DNA from: CAVPFA01 sp963703655
GTDB lineage: Bacteria; Actinomycetota; Acidimicrobiia; Acidimicrobiales; Bog-793
Assembly: GCA_963703655.1 (NCBI GenBank)
Contig: CAVPFA010000004.1
Location: 372,001 to 436,000, forward strand
Length of the DNA stretch: 64,000 nt
Direction of reading: 5' to 3'
Shown here: piece by piece, positions 24,477-34,202 of the stretch
Position numbering within the stretch: position 1 is the stretch's first letter
Layout: each line of letters opens with the position of its first letter
The notes under the pieces: model-generated
Databases searched by the model: none
The model's input: only the letters and a program-made list of their open reading frames with translations
Told to the model about the DNA's origin: nothing
Translations under genes and position numbers: made by a program

Positions 24477-27047
24477 ATGCGCGCCTTGTCGTCCAAATCT
24501 CAGAGCACCGGGCAACCGATAACCGAAGTTCGAAGGGGAACGCTTCGGATCTATCTCGGTGCGGCGCCCGGCGTCGGCAAGACGTACGCCATGCTGGACG
24601 AGGGCAAGCGCCGCAGGTCTCGGGGCACCGACGTCGTCATCGGCTTTGTCGAGACCCGTGGCCGCCCGAAGACCGTCGCCGAGCTAAGCGGGCTGCCGGT
24701 GATCGCCCGGAGCCAGGTCCCGTCACGTGGACGGCGTCTCGAGGAGATGGACCTCGACGCAATCCTCGCGCGAAGGCCTGGGCTGGTTCTCATCGACGAG
24801 CTTGCGCACACCAACGCACCGGGAAGCCGTAACGAGAAGCGCTGGCAGGACGTCGACGAGCTCCTCGACGCCGGGATCGACGTCATCTCGACCCTGAACA
24901 TCCAGCACCTCGGAAGCCTGAACGACGTGGTGAAGAGGATCACGGGCCTTGGGGAGGACGAGACGATTCCCGACGTCGTCGTCCGCAAGGCCGATCAGAT
25001 CGAACTCGTCGACATGAGCCCCGAGGCGCTCAGACGCCGCATGGCGCACGGCAACGTCTTCCCGCCCGAAAAGGTCGACATCGCGCTCGCCCACTTCTTT
25101 CGCGTCGGGAATCTTGCGGCTCTGAGGGAGCTCGCCTTGCTCTGGGTCGCAGACAGGGTCGACGAGGACCTCACCGCCTATCGCGAGCGCCACGGCATCG
25201 AGGAGCCCTGGGAGACCAAGGAACGAATCGTCGTTGCGCTTTCGGGTGCGCCGGGAGACGAGCACCTGCTTCGCAGGGCCTCGCGCATGGCGGCTCGCGT
25301 CAACGGCGAGGTCATCGGCGTACACGTCCGGACGATCGTCCGGGACGGCAGGGCCCGACCGCTGCCCGAGGGCCTCGCCCTCCAGCGCGAGCTCCTCCAC
25401 GAACTGAACGGCCAGTACGCCGAGGTGACCGGCACGGACGTCGCAACCGCGCTCGTCAGCTTCGCGCGGGCCGAGAACGCCACCCAGCTCGTTCTCGGCC
25501 ACAGCTATCGGTCGTGGCTCTCAGAGATCGTCCGCGGTTCGATCATCAACAGCGCGATCCGTTCCGCAGGGACGATCGACGTGCACGTGATCCGCGCCGA
25601 GGCCGCGCAGAGCGCCGGTCTCCCCCCGTTGCCGAGGCGACGGCGGCTCGTGGCGGTCTCGCCCCGGCGCTTGCAATTGGGATGGGTCCTCGGGACCCTC
25701 GGCATGGCCGTTCTTGCAGCGGCGCTGTCACCTTTCCGCAGTTCGCTCGGCTTTGCCGGCGCCCTGTTGTGCCTGCTGATAGGGGTCGTCGCTACTGCGG
25801 CCGTCGGAGGCGTCCTACCGGCCGGCGCCGCCGCCGTCGTCGCGGCGCTCGGGGCCGTCTACTGGTTCGCCGGGCCAACCCACGGGTTCGCGATCGACCG
25901 ACCCGGCGAGGTCGTCGTGCTCGTCGGGTTCTTCGTCGTCTCGGGCATGGCCAGTGTCCTTGTCCACCTCTCGGCTCGGCGTGCGCTGCAGGTGACGCGA
26001 TCTGCTGCCGAGGTCGAGGCGTTCGCCCGGCTGGCCGGGTCGTGGGCCCTGACGGGCGGGGCGTCGCTTCCCGAGCTCGTCGCCGAGCTGCGCCGCACCC
26101 TCGGCCTTGAGGCGGTCGCGATCCTTGCTCCCGACGAGGACCGATGGCGCCCCATAGCGTTCGCCGGCGAGGCCTTCCCGGTCCGACCGGAGGACGCGGC
26201 GTTCTCAGCCGAGCTTGACCGAGGCACCGTCCTCGTCCTCGCGGGCGAGACTCTCGGCGCCGAGGACACGCGCCTCGTGAGCGCCTTCGTCGGTCAGCTG
26301 CGCCTCGCCCAAGAAAGGACACGCCTGGAGCTCGAAGCCGCTTCCGCGGCAGAGATCGCCAAGTCCGACCGCGTCCACACCGCACTGCTGGCGGCGGTCT
26401 CCCATGACCTGCGGACCCCTCTCGCCGCCATCAAAGCAGCCGCGTCCAGCTTGCTGTCGGACGAGGTGAGCTTTGCTCCAGGCGACGTCCGCCTCCTCTG
26501 TCAGACGATCGACGACGAGACCGACCGCCTCACGAGCCTGGTCGACAACCTGCTTGCGATGAGCCGGCTGCAAGCGGGCGCCCTGCCGGTCTCGGTACGG
26601 CCGACCTCGGTCGAAGGCGTGCTCTACGCGGCGGTGGCCGCACTTTCGGGCCTCGGCTCGGGCATTTCGATCGACGTCGACGACTCGCTGCCGCTCGTGA
26701 AGGCAGACCCAGGCCTGCTCGAGCGGGCGGTTGCCAACGTCATGGCGAACGCCCTGGCGTGGTCGCCGCTCGGCATGGCCGTGCGGGTCGAGGCCGGCAC
26801 CGCCGGCGGCCGGGTCGACATCCGCGTCGTCGATCAGGGACCGGGCATCCCGCCGAACCAGCGGAGCCAGGTCTTCGTGCCCTTTCAGCGTCGGGGAGAC
26901 GGTGCAGGGGGCAGGCCCGACGGGATCGGCCTCGGGCTCGCGGTCGCGAAGGGCTTCACCGAGGCGATGGGGGGCGAGCTGACCGTCGAGGACACGGCCG
27001 GAGGGGGAGCCACCCTCGTCTTCAGCCTCGTGCAGGCCGACTCTTGA
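24477..27047 (+). CDS. kdpD: Sensor histidine kinase KdpD
   Basis: An 856-residue sensor kinase with the full KdpD layout. The N-terminal KdpD domain has a Walker A motif (YLGAAPGVGKTYAML) and the LIDELAHTNAPGSRNEKRWQDV stretch. A Usp-like domain follows near residue 240. About four membrane helices lie between residues 400 and 510, then a GAF-like domain, the H box (AAVSHDLRTPLAAIKAA) and ATPase motifs (NVMANALAWSP, VDQGPGIP, GIGLGLAVAKG). ATG 24477 has GGAG 9 bp upstream; starts at 24432 and 24462 are possible. It senses low K+ or turgor in characterised bacteria. No kdpFABC lies in this window. Confidence 0.95.
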   Translation: MRALSSKSQSTGQPITEVRRGTLRIYLGAAPGVGKTYAMLDEGKRRRSRGTDVVIGFVETRGRPKTVAELSGLPVIARSQVPSRGRRLEEMDLDAILARRPGLVLIDELAHTNAPGSRNEKRWQDVDELLDAGIDVISTLNIQHLGSLNDVVKRITGLGEDETIPDVVVRKADQIELVDMSPEALRRRMAHGNVFPPEKVDIALAHFFRVGNLAALRELALLWVADRVDEDLTAYRERHGIEEPWETKERIVVALSGAPGDEHLLRRASRMAARVNGEVIGVHVRTIVRDGRARPLPEGLALQRELLHELNGQYAEVTGTDVATALVSFARAENATQLVLGHSYRSWLSEIVRGSIINSAIRSAGTIDVHVIRAEAAQSAGLPPLPRRRRLVAVSPRRLQLGWVLGTLGMAVLAAALSPFRSSLGFAGALLCLLIGVVATAAVGGVLPAGAAAVVAALGAVYWFAGPTHGFAIDRPGEVVVLVGFFVVSGMASVLVHLSARRALQVTRSAAEVEAFARLAGSWALTGGASLPELVAELRRTLGLEAVAILAPDEDRWRPIAFAGEAFPVRPEDAAFSAELDRGTVLVLAGETLGAEDTRLVSAFVGQLRLAQERTRLELEAASAAEIAKSDRVHTALLAAVSHDLRTPLAAIKAAASSLLSDEVSFAPGDVRLLCQTIDDETDRLTSLVDNLLAMSRLQAGALPVSVRPTSVEGVLYAAVAALSGLGSGISIDVDDSLPLVKADPGLLERAVANVMANALAWSPLGMAVRVEAGTAGGRVDIRVVDQGPGIPPNQRSQVFVPFQRRGDGAGGRPDGIGLGLAVAKGFTEAMGGELTVEDTAGGGATLVFSLVQADS

Positions 27048-27751
27048 GCACCGTTCTCGTCGTGGACGACGAACCTGGGCTGCTGAGGACGATGGACATC
27101 AACCTGAGAAGCCGCGGCTACGAAGTGCACCTCGCCACCAGCGGTCACGAGGCGCTCGCGCTCGCGGCTCGCAGCCACCCCGACGCGGTGGTGCTCGACC
27201 TCGGACTGCCGGACATGGACGGCTTCGAGGTCATCGAGGGCCTCCGCGGCTGGACTTCGGTCCCGATCATCGTGCTGTCGGCCCGTACCGAGGAGAGCCA
27301 GAAGGTGGCGGCGCTCGACGCAGGGGCCAACGACTACGTCGGCAAGCCGTTCGGGATGGACGAGCTGATGGCCCGCCTGCGGGTGGCGCTTCGCGTGCCC
27401 GCCTCTGCCGACGATGCCCCGGTGGTCGAGACACCGGACTTCGGCATCGACCTCGCGGCCAAGCGAGTTCGACGCGGCGACCAAGAAGTCCGTCTCACGG
27501 CCACCGAGTGGCAGGTGGTCGAGCTGTTGGCGCGCAACGCCGGCCGGCTCGTCACACAGCGCCAGCTCCTCGAGCAGGTGTGGGGCCTTCGCAACACCAA
27601 GACCAACTATGTCCGGGTGTTCCTCGTCACTATCCGCCGAAAGCTCGAGCCCGATCCGGCGCACCCGCGCTACTTCATCACCGAGCCGGGCTCGGGAATC
27701 CGTTTCGTTCCCGAGGGTCTACCGGCCCAAGACGGCGGCCACGAGGTCTGA
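27044..27751 (+). CDS. kdpE: Response regulator KdpE, OmpR family
   Basis: A 235-residue response regulator: receiver domain with VLVVDDEPGLLR, the phosphoacceptor in AVVLDLGLPDMDG, IIVLSART and the lysine in YVGKPFGMDELMARL, then a winged-helix DNA-binding domain (RLTATEWQVVELLARNAG, NYVRVFLVTIRRKLE). The start is TTG 27044 inside a TTGA overlap with the kdpD stop, so the pair is coupled. The next gene on the strand is a GcvT-like protein 76 bp later, not kdpFABC, so the physiological target is open. Confidence 0.93.
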   Translation: MSTVLVVDDEPGLLRTMDINLRSRGYEVHLATSGHEALALAARSHPDAVVLDLGLPDMDGFEVIEGLRGWTSVPIIVLSARTEESQKVAALDAGANDYVGKPFGMDELMARLRVALRVPASADDAPVVETPDFGIDLAAKRVRRGDQEVRLTATEWQVVELLARNAGRLVTQRQLLEQVWGLRNTKTNYVRVFLVTIRRKLEPDPAHPRYFITEPGSGIRFVPEGLPAQDGGHEV

Positions 27752-27827
27752 TCCACGATCGGACACAAGGGGCGCCCGGGCTCACGACGAGTACGATCCC
27801 GGAAGCGCACGAGCAGGAGGGCCGATC

Positions 27828-28940
27828 ATGAGCAAACAGACCGCATTCCACCCGCGACTTTCCGCGATGACAGACCAGTGGATGGACCTGTTCGGCTACG
27901 CGGCGCCCTCGGTCGTGACCGACACGCTCGAGGAGTACCGGGCCGTACGAGAGGTGGCCGGCCTCATGGACTTCTCGATGCTGCGTAAGATCGACCTCAC
28001 CGGTCCCGGGGCCGTCGAGCTCCTCAACTCTATGGTCAGCCGCGACCTCGAGAAGCTGAGCCCGGGCCACATCGCGTACGGAGCCCTGACCGACGAGCAC
28101 GGCAACATGGTCGACGACTGCACGGCATCGGTGTTCTCGCCAGACCGGGTCCGCTTCTGCGGTGCCAACGACCGCGATGCGGACATGTTCACCGCCAGGG
28201 CCGAGGGGACGTCTGTCGACGTCCGTCCCTTCACCGACGAGATGCCTCACCTGTGCGTGCAAGGCCCGGCGAGCCGCGAATTTCTGCAGCCGCTCGCGAA
28301 CCAGGACCTGTCCAACGCCGCGTTTGCCTACTACACGTTCCGCGACGACGTCGAGATCGCCGGCATCCCGATCTTCATGACCAGGCTCGGATACACCGCC
28401 GAGCTCGGCTACGAGCTGTGGGCCGACCTCGACCGCGCCCTCGAGCTTTGGGACATGCTCGTCGATGCCTTGATTCCAAAGGGCATGCGCGTCATCGGCA
28501 TGGACGCGCTCGACCTGTTCAGGATCGAGGGCGGGTTCATCATCGGCGGCGTCGAGTACGACCCGACGGTCTCGCCGTACGAGTGCGGCCTCGGATGGGC
28601 GGTCGACTTGGGCAAGGCGGACTTCCAAGGCAAGGCGGCCCTCGCCACGCTGAAGGAGGAGCGACCGCTCCGCCTCGGCAGCGTCGTCCTCGAGGCCGGC
28701 GGGCCGGACGCCAGCGGGGCGAAGCTCACCGTCGAGGGTGAGGAGGTGGGGTACGTGACACAGGCCGTTGTTTCGCCGTACCTGGGCGGAAAGACGCTCG
28801 GCCTCGCGAAGCTGCGCCGGCCGTACAACGCCGCCGGCACGCCCGTCCAGGCGAGCATCGACGGGACCTCCGTCGCCGGCGAGGTCGTGCGCCACCCTGT
28901 CTACGACCCGCAGCGAAAGAGGGCAAAGGAGCTCGGATGA
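27828..28940 (+). CDS. GcvT-like aminomethyltransferase family protein
   Basis: A 370-residue stand-alone GcvT-fold protein. Start ATG 27828 follows AGGAGGG. Landmarks are GLMDFSMLRKIDLTGPGAVE, the acidic GMDALDLFRIEGG segment of the folate-binding groove, and VYDPQRKRAKEL at the C terminus. The family includes glycine cleavage T protein, DMSP demethylase (DmdA, similar length) and THF-dependent demethylases; no gcvH or gcvP lies near, so ordinary glycine cleavage is unlikely. It probably moves a methyl or methylene group from an N- or S-methyl compound to THF. The substrate is unknown. Confidence 0.85.
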   Translation: MSKQTAFHPRLSAMTDQWMDLFGYAAPSVVTDTLEEYRAVREVAGLMDFSMLRKIDLTGPGAVELLNSMVSRDLEKLSPGHIAYGALTDEHGNMVDDCTASVFSPDRVRFCGANDRDADMFTARAEGTSVDVRPFTDEMPHLCVQGPASREFLQPLANQDLSNAAFAYYTFRDDVEIAGIPIFMTRLGYTAELGYELWADLDRALELWDMLVDALIPKGMRVIGMDALDLFRIEGGFIIGGVEYDPTVSPYECGLGWAVDLGKADFQGKAALATLKEERPLRLGSVVLEAGGPDASGAKLTVEGEEVGYVTQAVVSPYLGGKTLGLAKLRRPYNAAGTPVQASIDGTSVAGEVVRHPVYDPQRKRAKELG

Positions 28941-28968
28941 GCGCCGCAAGTGCGCGGGCGACCCGCTG

Positions 28969-29517
28969 ATGGCCATCAATCCCGACACCAAGGACTGGAC
29001 CTGGGTCCTCGAGCGTGCCTGCCCGGAGTGCGGTTTCGACTCGACCGCGGTCACGGGCCGTGAGGTGCCGCGGCTCCTGCGAGAGAACGCGCAGGGCTGG
29101 ATCGCCGCTCTCCGCGGCGACCCCGAGGTGCGGGCGCGCCCGGACGACGACCGGTGGTCGACGCTCGAGTACGCCTGCCATGTCCGCGACGTCTGCCGCG
29201 TGTTCGAACAGCGCTTGGCGCTCATGGTCAGCGAGGACGACCCGACGTTCCCGAACTGGGATCAGGACGCCACCGCCGTCTCCGACCGCTACGGGACCCA
29301 GGACCCCGGGATCGTCGCTGCGGAGCTCGAAGAAGCGGCGAGGAGACTGGCCGGGTCGATCGAGGCGCTCGGTCCGGACTCCTGGCCCCGCACGGCCACC
29401 CGGAGCGACGGGGCCACCTTCAGCGTCGAGACCTTGACCCGCTACCTGATCCACGACCCGATCCATCACCTCCACGACGTGGGTGCACCACGCGACGCGA
29501 GCAGCGGATCGCCGTGA
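28969..29517 (+). CDS. DinB/mycothiol-dependent maleylpyruvate isomerase-like protein
   Basis: A 182-residue protein beginning MAINPDTKDWTWVLERACPE. It shows the DinB four-helix pattern with histidines in the expected metal-binding positions: STLEYACHVRDVCRVFEQRL contributes the first, and RYLIHDPIHHLHDVG the later pair. Such enzymes often use mycothiol and a divalent metal; the actual reaction here is unknown. It follows the GcvT-like gene by 28 bp on the same strand and converges on a small membrane-protein gene 13 bp beyond its end. Confidence 0.8.
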   Translation: MAINPDTKDWTWVLERACPECGFDSTAVTGREVPRLLRENAQGWIAALRGDPEVRARPDDDRWSTLEYACHVRDVCRVFEQRLALMVSEDDPTFPNWDQDATAVSDRYGTQDPGIVAAELEEAARRLAGSIEALGPDSWPRTATRSDGATFSVETLTRYLIHDPIHHLHDVGAPRDASSGSP

Positions 29518-29530
29518 CCAGAGGTGCGGC

Positions 29531-29812
29531 TCAGGCGCTGTCGGCCCTTGGCCTGGCGCGCCGGCGCGCTTCGATCTTGCGAAGCGGGGAGGAGTACCAG
29601 CCGACGCCGACCGCGCCGGCGATCAGGGCCGACAAGATGTAGCCGTAGGAGCGGTCGTAGAGCGCCGCCGCGGCGATGCCGTAGCTGACCGGGACGGCGA
29701 GCAGGCCGGGCCACCGCTCGGCGAGGCGCGCCACCCCGAGCGCGACGACCGAGAGCGACCCGAGCGCCGCCGACCGGCCGTGCGCATGAGCGTCCGTGGC
29801 TCCCGCCGCCAT
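29531..29812 (-). CDS. Small membrane protein of unknown function
   Basis: A 93-residue protein starting at ATG 29812. It has two hydrophobic segments (LGSLSVVALGVARLA and LLAVPVSYGIAAAALYD), a third weaker one near YILSALIAGAVGVGWY, and an arginine-rich tail (KIEARRRARPRA). No family recognised. It starts 7 bp after the stop of the GcvT-like gene upstream and is probably the last gene of that operon. Confidence 0.55.
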   Translation of the reverse strand: MAAGATDAHAHGRSAALGSLSVVALGVARLAERWPGLLAVPVSYGIAAAALYDRSYGYILSALIAGAVGVGWYSSPLRKIEARRRARPRADSA

Positions 29813-29819
29813 GGCCGGC

Positions 29820-30960
29820 CTACGACCGGGGACGGGTCTTGTCGGGATCGTAGAAGGGGAAACGGACGACGGTCGCGCCGAGCGGCGCCGCACCCGAGTC
29901 GCCCGCCGCCACCTCGAGCTTGCCACCGAGGCCGGCGTGCCCGATCTTGACGCGAGCGAGCGCCAGGTTCTTCTCGAGAGCCGGCGAGTGCGCCCCGCTC
30001 GTAACGACGCCGACGGTCTCGCCTCCGGCGAGGACCTCCCCGGATGCGACGGCATCGGGGCCCTCGACCTCGAGCCCGACGAGCGCCCGGGTGGGGTACT
30101 GGCGGCGCCGTGCCAGAGCCTGCTTGCCCACGAAGTCGTCCTCCTTGCTCTGCGTGACGACAAAGCCGATGCCCGCTTCGAACGGGTCCTCTGTGCCGTC
30201 GTACTCGTAGCCCTTGAAGATCAGGCCGGCGTCGATGCGCACGACGTCGAGGGCGTCGAGGCCGAGCGGCGCCAGCCCGTGCGGCTCGCCCGCCGCCCAG
30301 ACCGCGTCCCAGACGGCTGGACCGTCGTCGGGATGGCACCACAGCTCGTAGCCGAGCTCGCCCGAGTAACCGGTTCGCGACACGACCGCCGCCGGCCCGT
30401 CCGCCCCGCCGACGCTGCCCTCGGTGAAGCGGAACCACGTCAGGTCCGCGACCGGCGTGGCGGACTCGGGCGTCCACACGACCGACGTGACGATGTCGCG
30501 GCTCGCCGGGCCCTGCACCGCGATGTTGTGCAGCTCGTCGGTGGAGTTCCGCAACGACACCTCGAGGCCGAGCCGGTCGGCGTGCCGACGGAACCAGGCT
30601 TCGTCCTCGTCGGTGTAGCCCACCCACCGGAAGCGCTCGGGGCCGAAGCGGAACACGGTCCCGTCGTCGAGCAGGTTGCCGTCCTCGTCGCACAGGCCCG
30701 TGTAGACCACCTGGCCGTCACCGAGGCGCCGAAGGTCACGTGTCACCGTGGCCTGGAGCACCGCCTCGGCGCCGGGGCCGGTCACCTCGACCTTGCGCAG
30801 CGGCGTCAGGTCCATGATCACGGCTCTCCGCCGGCACGCCCAGTACTCCTCGGTTATGTCGGACAGCGTACTGAGAGGGGAAGTCGTAGCCGGCGTACTC
30901 GACGAACGTCGCCCCGAGGGCGGCGGTCCGGCTGTGGAAGGCGGTCTGGCGCAGGGACAT
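29820..30960 (-). CDS. GcvT-like aminomethyltransferase family protein (one frameshift)
   Basis: About 379 residues when read through one indel. The start MSLRQTAFHSRTAALGATFV (ATG 30960) leads into EYAGYDFPSQYAVRHN; an extra G near 30851 shifts the frame before the expected RxYWACRRRAVIMDLTPL. After the shift the body is open, with MDLTPLRKVEVTGPGAEAV, GYSGELGYELWC and GLDALDVVRIDAGLIFKG, ending at 29820. This is a complete GcvT fold with folate-groove residues. It follows the FAD oxidoreductase gene by 58 bp and is likely its folate partner, collecting the oxidised methyl group as methylene-THF. Confidence 0.82.
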
Positions 30961-31018
30961 TTGCGAGGTCCTCCCGGTATCGGTGGAGAAGGTTAGGGCG
31001 GTCGCACTGCGACCGGTG

Positions 31019-32356
31019 TCAGCTCCAGGGGAACGGCGAGTGGCTTACCGGGTGGAGCCGTCCGTCAGCGTACCGGGCGAAGCGGAACGGCTCGAGGAGC
31101 GGCTGGGCGTCGCCGAGCAGCTCCTTGGCCACGAGGGCTCCGACCCCGATCATCTTGTAGCCGTGATTCGAGTCGGCGATCACGTAGGCGTTCTCGGAGA
31201 AGACGTCGAAGACGGGAAAGCTGTCGGGCGTGAAGCATCCGATGCCGCCGGACGGCTCCTTCGAGAAGAGGTGGCCCTTGCCCTCGAAGCGCTTGTGACA
31301 ATGCGCCAGTGCCGATGTCCACATCCGGGCGAACTCCGAGCCGACGACGAAATCTGGGCTGTCGGGCCCGTAGGGATCGACCGCGACCTCGGCCGCGGGC
31401 CGGTCGACGATGTAGGGCATCGCACCACCCTGCACGCCTCCGAAGTTGAAGTCGGGCTTGTAGTAGATGCCCCAGAGCTTGTCGGTGACGAGCGAACCGT
31501 CGGCATCGTCGTACAAAGGAGCGTCCGTGTCCACGTGGACGACGGGTGGCATCGCCCCCGCGTTCGTCCGAAGGAACTCCGGGTCGAGCTTGAGCGTCCC
31601 CTCCTCGAGGCACCAGTAGGTCCACATCGGTCGCTCGTAGACCTTCGCGTCGCGGCCCTTCACGTCGATGACCGCGGGCAGGTCCAGCATGGCCCAGATG
31701 TCACGCACCCAGGGGCCGACGGCGACGACGACCGAGTCGCACTCGACGTCGCCCTGGTCGGTCTCGACGGCGGTCACCGCGCCGGTGCCGTCGTGGCGGA
31801 ACCCGAGCACCTTCGTTCCGGGGAAGATGCGGACGCCGGCGGCCTTGGCCTTGGCGGCGAGCCCGTTGATCGAGGCGACGTTGTTGGCGTAGCCGCCCCG
31901 CTTCTCGTGAAGGACGCAGGTGATGTTCTTCGCCTGCCAGTCCGAGAAGAGATCCTCCATGTACGACCGGCAGTCGGTCTCGCCCTCGACGAGGGTCGAC
32001 GGGTAGCCGATCGAGCGCTGCTCCTCGTATATCTGCGCGACGTCGCCGTGCATGACCTCGGGACCGAGCTGCATGTAGCCGACGCCGTGATAAGAGAAGG
32101 CGTCCGGGTCCGATTCCCACATCGACACCGAGTGCTCCATCAGCTCGCGCATGGCGGGCTGGAAGTAGTTGTTGCGCACGACGCCGCACGCGATGCCCGA
32201 CGCCCCGGCGCCGACGTTGGTCTTGTCGAGGACGATGACGCTGTCGCCCCAGCCCGTTCCACGGCGCTGCAGCTCCTCGGCGAGTTTCCAGGCCGTCGAC
32301 AGTCCGTGGATCCCCGCGCCGATCACGACATATCGGCTCGACTTCGGTAACGACAT
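31019..32356 (-). CDS. FAD-dependent oxidoreductase, DAO/SoxB-like
   Basis: A 445-residue DAO-fold flavoprotein: YVVIGAGIHGLSTAWKLAEE at the N terminus, VGAGASGIACGVVRNNYFQP in the flavin region, and SNHGYKMIGVGALVAKELLG at the C terminus. It is related to the sarcosine oxidase beta subunit, but the GG-x3-HDA segment that carries covalent FMN in SoxB is replaced (RGGYANNVASINGLA), so that cofactor is probably absent. It lies 3 bp after an unrecognised 141-residue gene in a cluster with mgsABC copy 2 and before a GcvT-like gene. An amine or N-methyl amino acid dehydrogenase working with these partners is my inference. Confidence 0.85.
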   Translation of the reverse strand: MSLPKSSRYVVIGAGIHGLSTAWKLAEELQRRGTGWGDSVIVLDKTNVGAGASGIACGVVRNNYFQPAMRELMEHSVSMWESDPDAFSYHGVGYMQLGPEVMHGDVAQIYEEQRSIGYPSTLVEGETDCRSYMEDLFSDWQAKNITCVLHEKRGGYANNVASINGLAAKAKAAGVRIFPGTKVLGFRHDGTGAVTAVETDQGDVECDSVVVAVGPWVRDIWAMLDLPAVIDVKGRDAKVYERPMWTYWCLEEGTLKLDPEFLRTNAGAMPPVVHVDTDAPLYDDADGSLVTDKLWGIYYKPDFNFGGVQGGAMPYIVDRPAAEVAVDPYGPDSPDFVVGSEFARMWTSALAHCHKRFEGKGHLFSKEPSGGIGCFTPDSFPVFDVFSENAYVIADSNHGYKMIGVGALVAKELLGDAQPLLEPFRFARYADGRLHPVSHSPFPWS

Positions 32357-32359
32357 TGC

Positions 32360-32785
32360 TCAATGACCTCCTGGTGGCTCCCAGCCTTCGAGCGCCGGCG
32401 GCTCCCAATTCTCGCCGACCACGTCGGATCCGTCGACCCACGAACCGAGCTCGAGCTGGCGAAACTTCGCATGGCGCCTCTTCAGCTGGATCCCGTAGGA
32501 GTTGCCCGACTGGAGGTGAGTGATCAGGACCTTGCGTGCGATCTCGTCCTCCCGGCCCAGCGGGATCGGGAAGTGGATCTTGAGGAACGAGTTGGAGTAC
32601 CGGTCGAAGACGGCCGGTACCCCGTCCTCGGTCAGAAGGTGGATGTCCTCGAGCCAGTTCAGGTCCGGCCCCGGCGTTGCGGCCTGCAGGTCTACGTCCT
32701 CGACGAGCGACATGTCATGTACGTAAGGATACGAATGGCCCGACAGCTCCTCGGCGTCGATGGTCACATGCCTGGTCTCGGTCAT
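32360..32785 (-). CDS. Unrecognised 141-residue protein in the second N-methylglutamate-type cluster
   Basis: I do not recognise a family. The protein runs from MTETRHVTIDAEELSGHSYP to WEPPALEGWEPPGGH, is acidic, has no membrane segment, no signal peptide and no cysteine. So it is not a disguised SoxD, which needs a zinc cluster. A segment GREDEIARKVLITHLQSGNS followed by YGIQLKRRH looks like an ordered alpha/beta core. Its ATG shares a base with the mgsC stop, and the FAD oxidoreductase starts 3 bp later, so it is firmly in the operon. A small structural or assembly subunit of the neighbouring oxidoreductase is my guess. Confidence 0.75.
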   Translation of the reverse strand: MTETRHVTIDAEELSGHSYPYVHDMSLVEDVDLQAATPGPDLNWLEDIHLLTEDGVPAVFDRYSNSFLKIHFPIPLGREDEIARKVLITHLQSGNSYGIQLKRRHAKFRQLELGSWVDGSDVVGENWEPPALEGWEPPGGH

Positions 32786-34177
32786 CAATTCGCCTTGTCT
32801 ATGTATCGCTCGAGCATGACTTTGATCTCCTCGAGAGTCCGCTGCTCGGTCACGCCGGGCACGTAGGTGGTGCCGGCGAGCGGCACCTTGGCCATGGCGG
32901 CCGCCTCGACGGTGAGCGCACACAGGTCCTCGGGCTCGAGGCTGTGCACGTTCGTCTTCCCGCACGCCCGAGCCAGCATCTGAAGCTCGAGCGTCAGGGT
33001 GTGCAAGAAGTTGTAGACCCGCTCGGCGGCCTCGTCCACAACGAGGCGCTTGCGCAGCTCGGGGTCCTGTGTCGTGATGCCTACCGGGCAACGGCCGGTG
33101 TGGCAGTGGTAGCAGAAGCCGGCCTTCACCCCGACCGTGCCCTCGTAGTCGGTGACGCCGGGGATCTCCTTGTTGCAGTTCAGCGCCATGAGCGCAGAAT
33201 GGCCGATGGCAACCGCCTTTGCACCGAGGGAGAGGCATTTCGCGATGTCGCCTCCGTTGCGGATGCCGCCTGCGACGACCAGATCGACCTCGTCCGCGAG
33301 CCCGACGTCCTCGAGTGCCCGGCGGGCCTCGGGGATCGCGGCCATGAGCGGGATCCCGGTCTCCTCGGAGGCGACATGGGGGCCCGCACCCGTGCCGCCC
33401 TCCGCGCCGTCGAGGTAGATGATGTCCGGCCCGCACTTGGCCGCCATGCGGACGTCGTCATAGACGCGCGGCGGCGCCCAGCTTGAGCTGGATGGGGATC
33501 TGGTAGTCGGTCGCTTCCCTGATCTCTTGGATCTTGAGCGACAGGTCGTCCGGCCCGAGCCAGTCCGGGTGGCGCGCTGGGCTCCGCTGATCGATGCCTG
33601 CGGGAAGCGAGCGCATCTCGGCCACCTGCTCGGTGACCTTCTGGCCCATGAGGTGCCCGCCGAGACCCACCTTGCACCCCTGTCCGATGAAGAATTCGCA
33701 GGCGTCGGCGAGCATCAGGTGGTGCGGGTTGAAGCCGTACCGGCTCTGGATGCACTGGTAGTACCACTTGGTCGAGTGGTCGCGCTCGGGCGGGATCATG
33801 CCCCCTTCGCCTGAGCACGTCGCCGTCCCGGCCATGGACGCGCCCTTGGCGAGCGCGGTCTTGGCCTCGATGGACAGCGCCCCGAAGCTCATGCCGGTGA
33901 TGTAGATCGGGATGTCGAGCTCGATCGGGTGCTTGGCGAAGCGCGCCCCGAGCACCGTCCGCGTCTCGCAGCGCTCCCGGTAGCCCTCGATGACAAAGCG
34001 GGTCAGCGTTCCCGGCAGGAACATGAGCTCGTCCCAGCTCGGCATCTTCTTGAACAGCGAGAAGCCGCGCATCCGATAGCGGCCCAGCTCGGACTTGACG
34101 TGGATGTCGTTGATGACCTCCGGCGTGAAGATGCGGCTGTGCCCAAGGATGCTCTTGCTCGAGAGTTCGTCCTCCAT
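32785..34177 (-). CDS. mgsC: FMN-binding glutamate synthase-like protein, N-methylglutamate synthase subunit C candidate (copy 2, one frameshift)
   Basis: About 463 residues once one extra G near 33477 is removed; the break falls between IQLKLGAA and the expected RVYDDVRMAAKCG. N-terminal part: YITGMSFGALSIEAKTALAKG, GQGCKVGLGGHLMGQKV. C-terminal part: YLDGAEGGTGAGP, VVAGGIRNGGDIAKCLSLGA and the cysteine cluster GFCYHCHTGRCPVGI. It is parallel to the copy at 19842-21245 but clearly diverged. The 25-bp gap to mgsB and overlap with the next gene make one operon: glutamine synthetase, mgsA, mgsB, mgsC. Confidence 0.85.
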
Positions 34178-34202
34178 CGTGGCTCCTGTCGTGTCGGGAG
34201 GC

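Noticed and set aside
27828..28940. GcvT of the glycine cleavage system
   Set aside because: No gcvH or gcvP nearby, and it sits among demethylation genes; called only at family level.
32785..34177. mgsC copy 2 as two separate genes or a pseudogene
   Set aside because: Removing one base near 33477 gives a full-length conserved protein, so a single gene with a sequence error is simpler.
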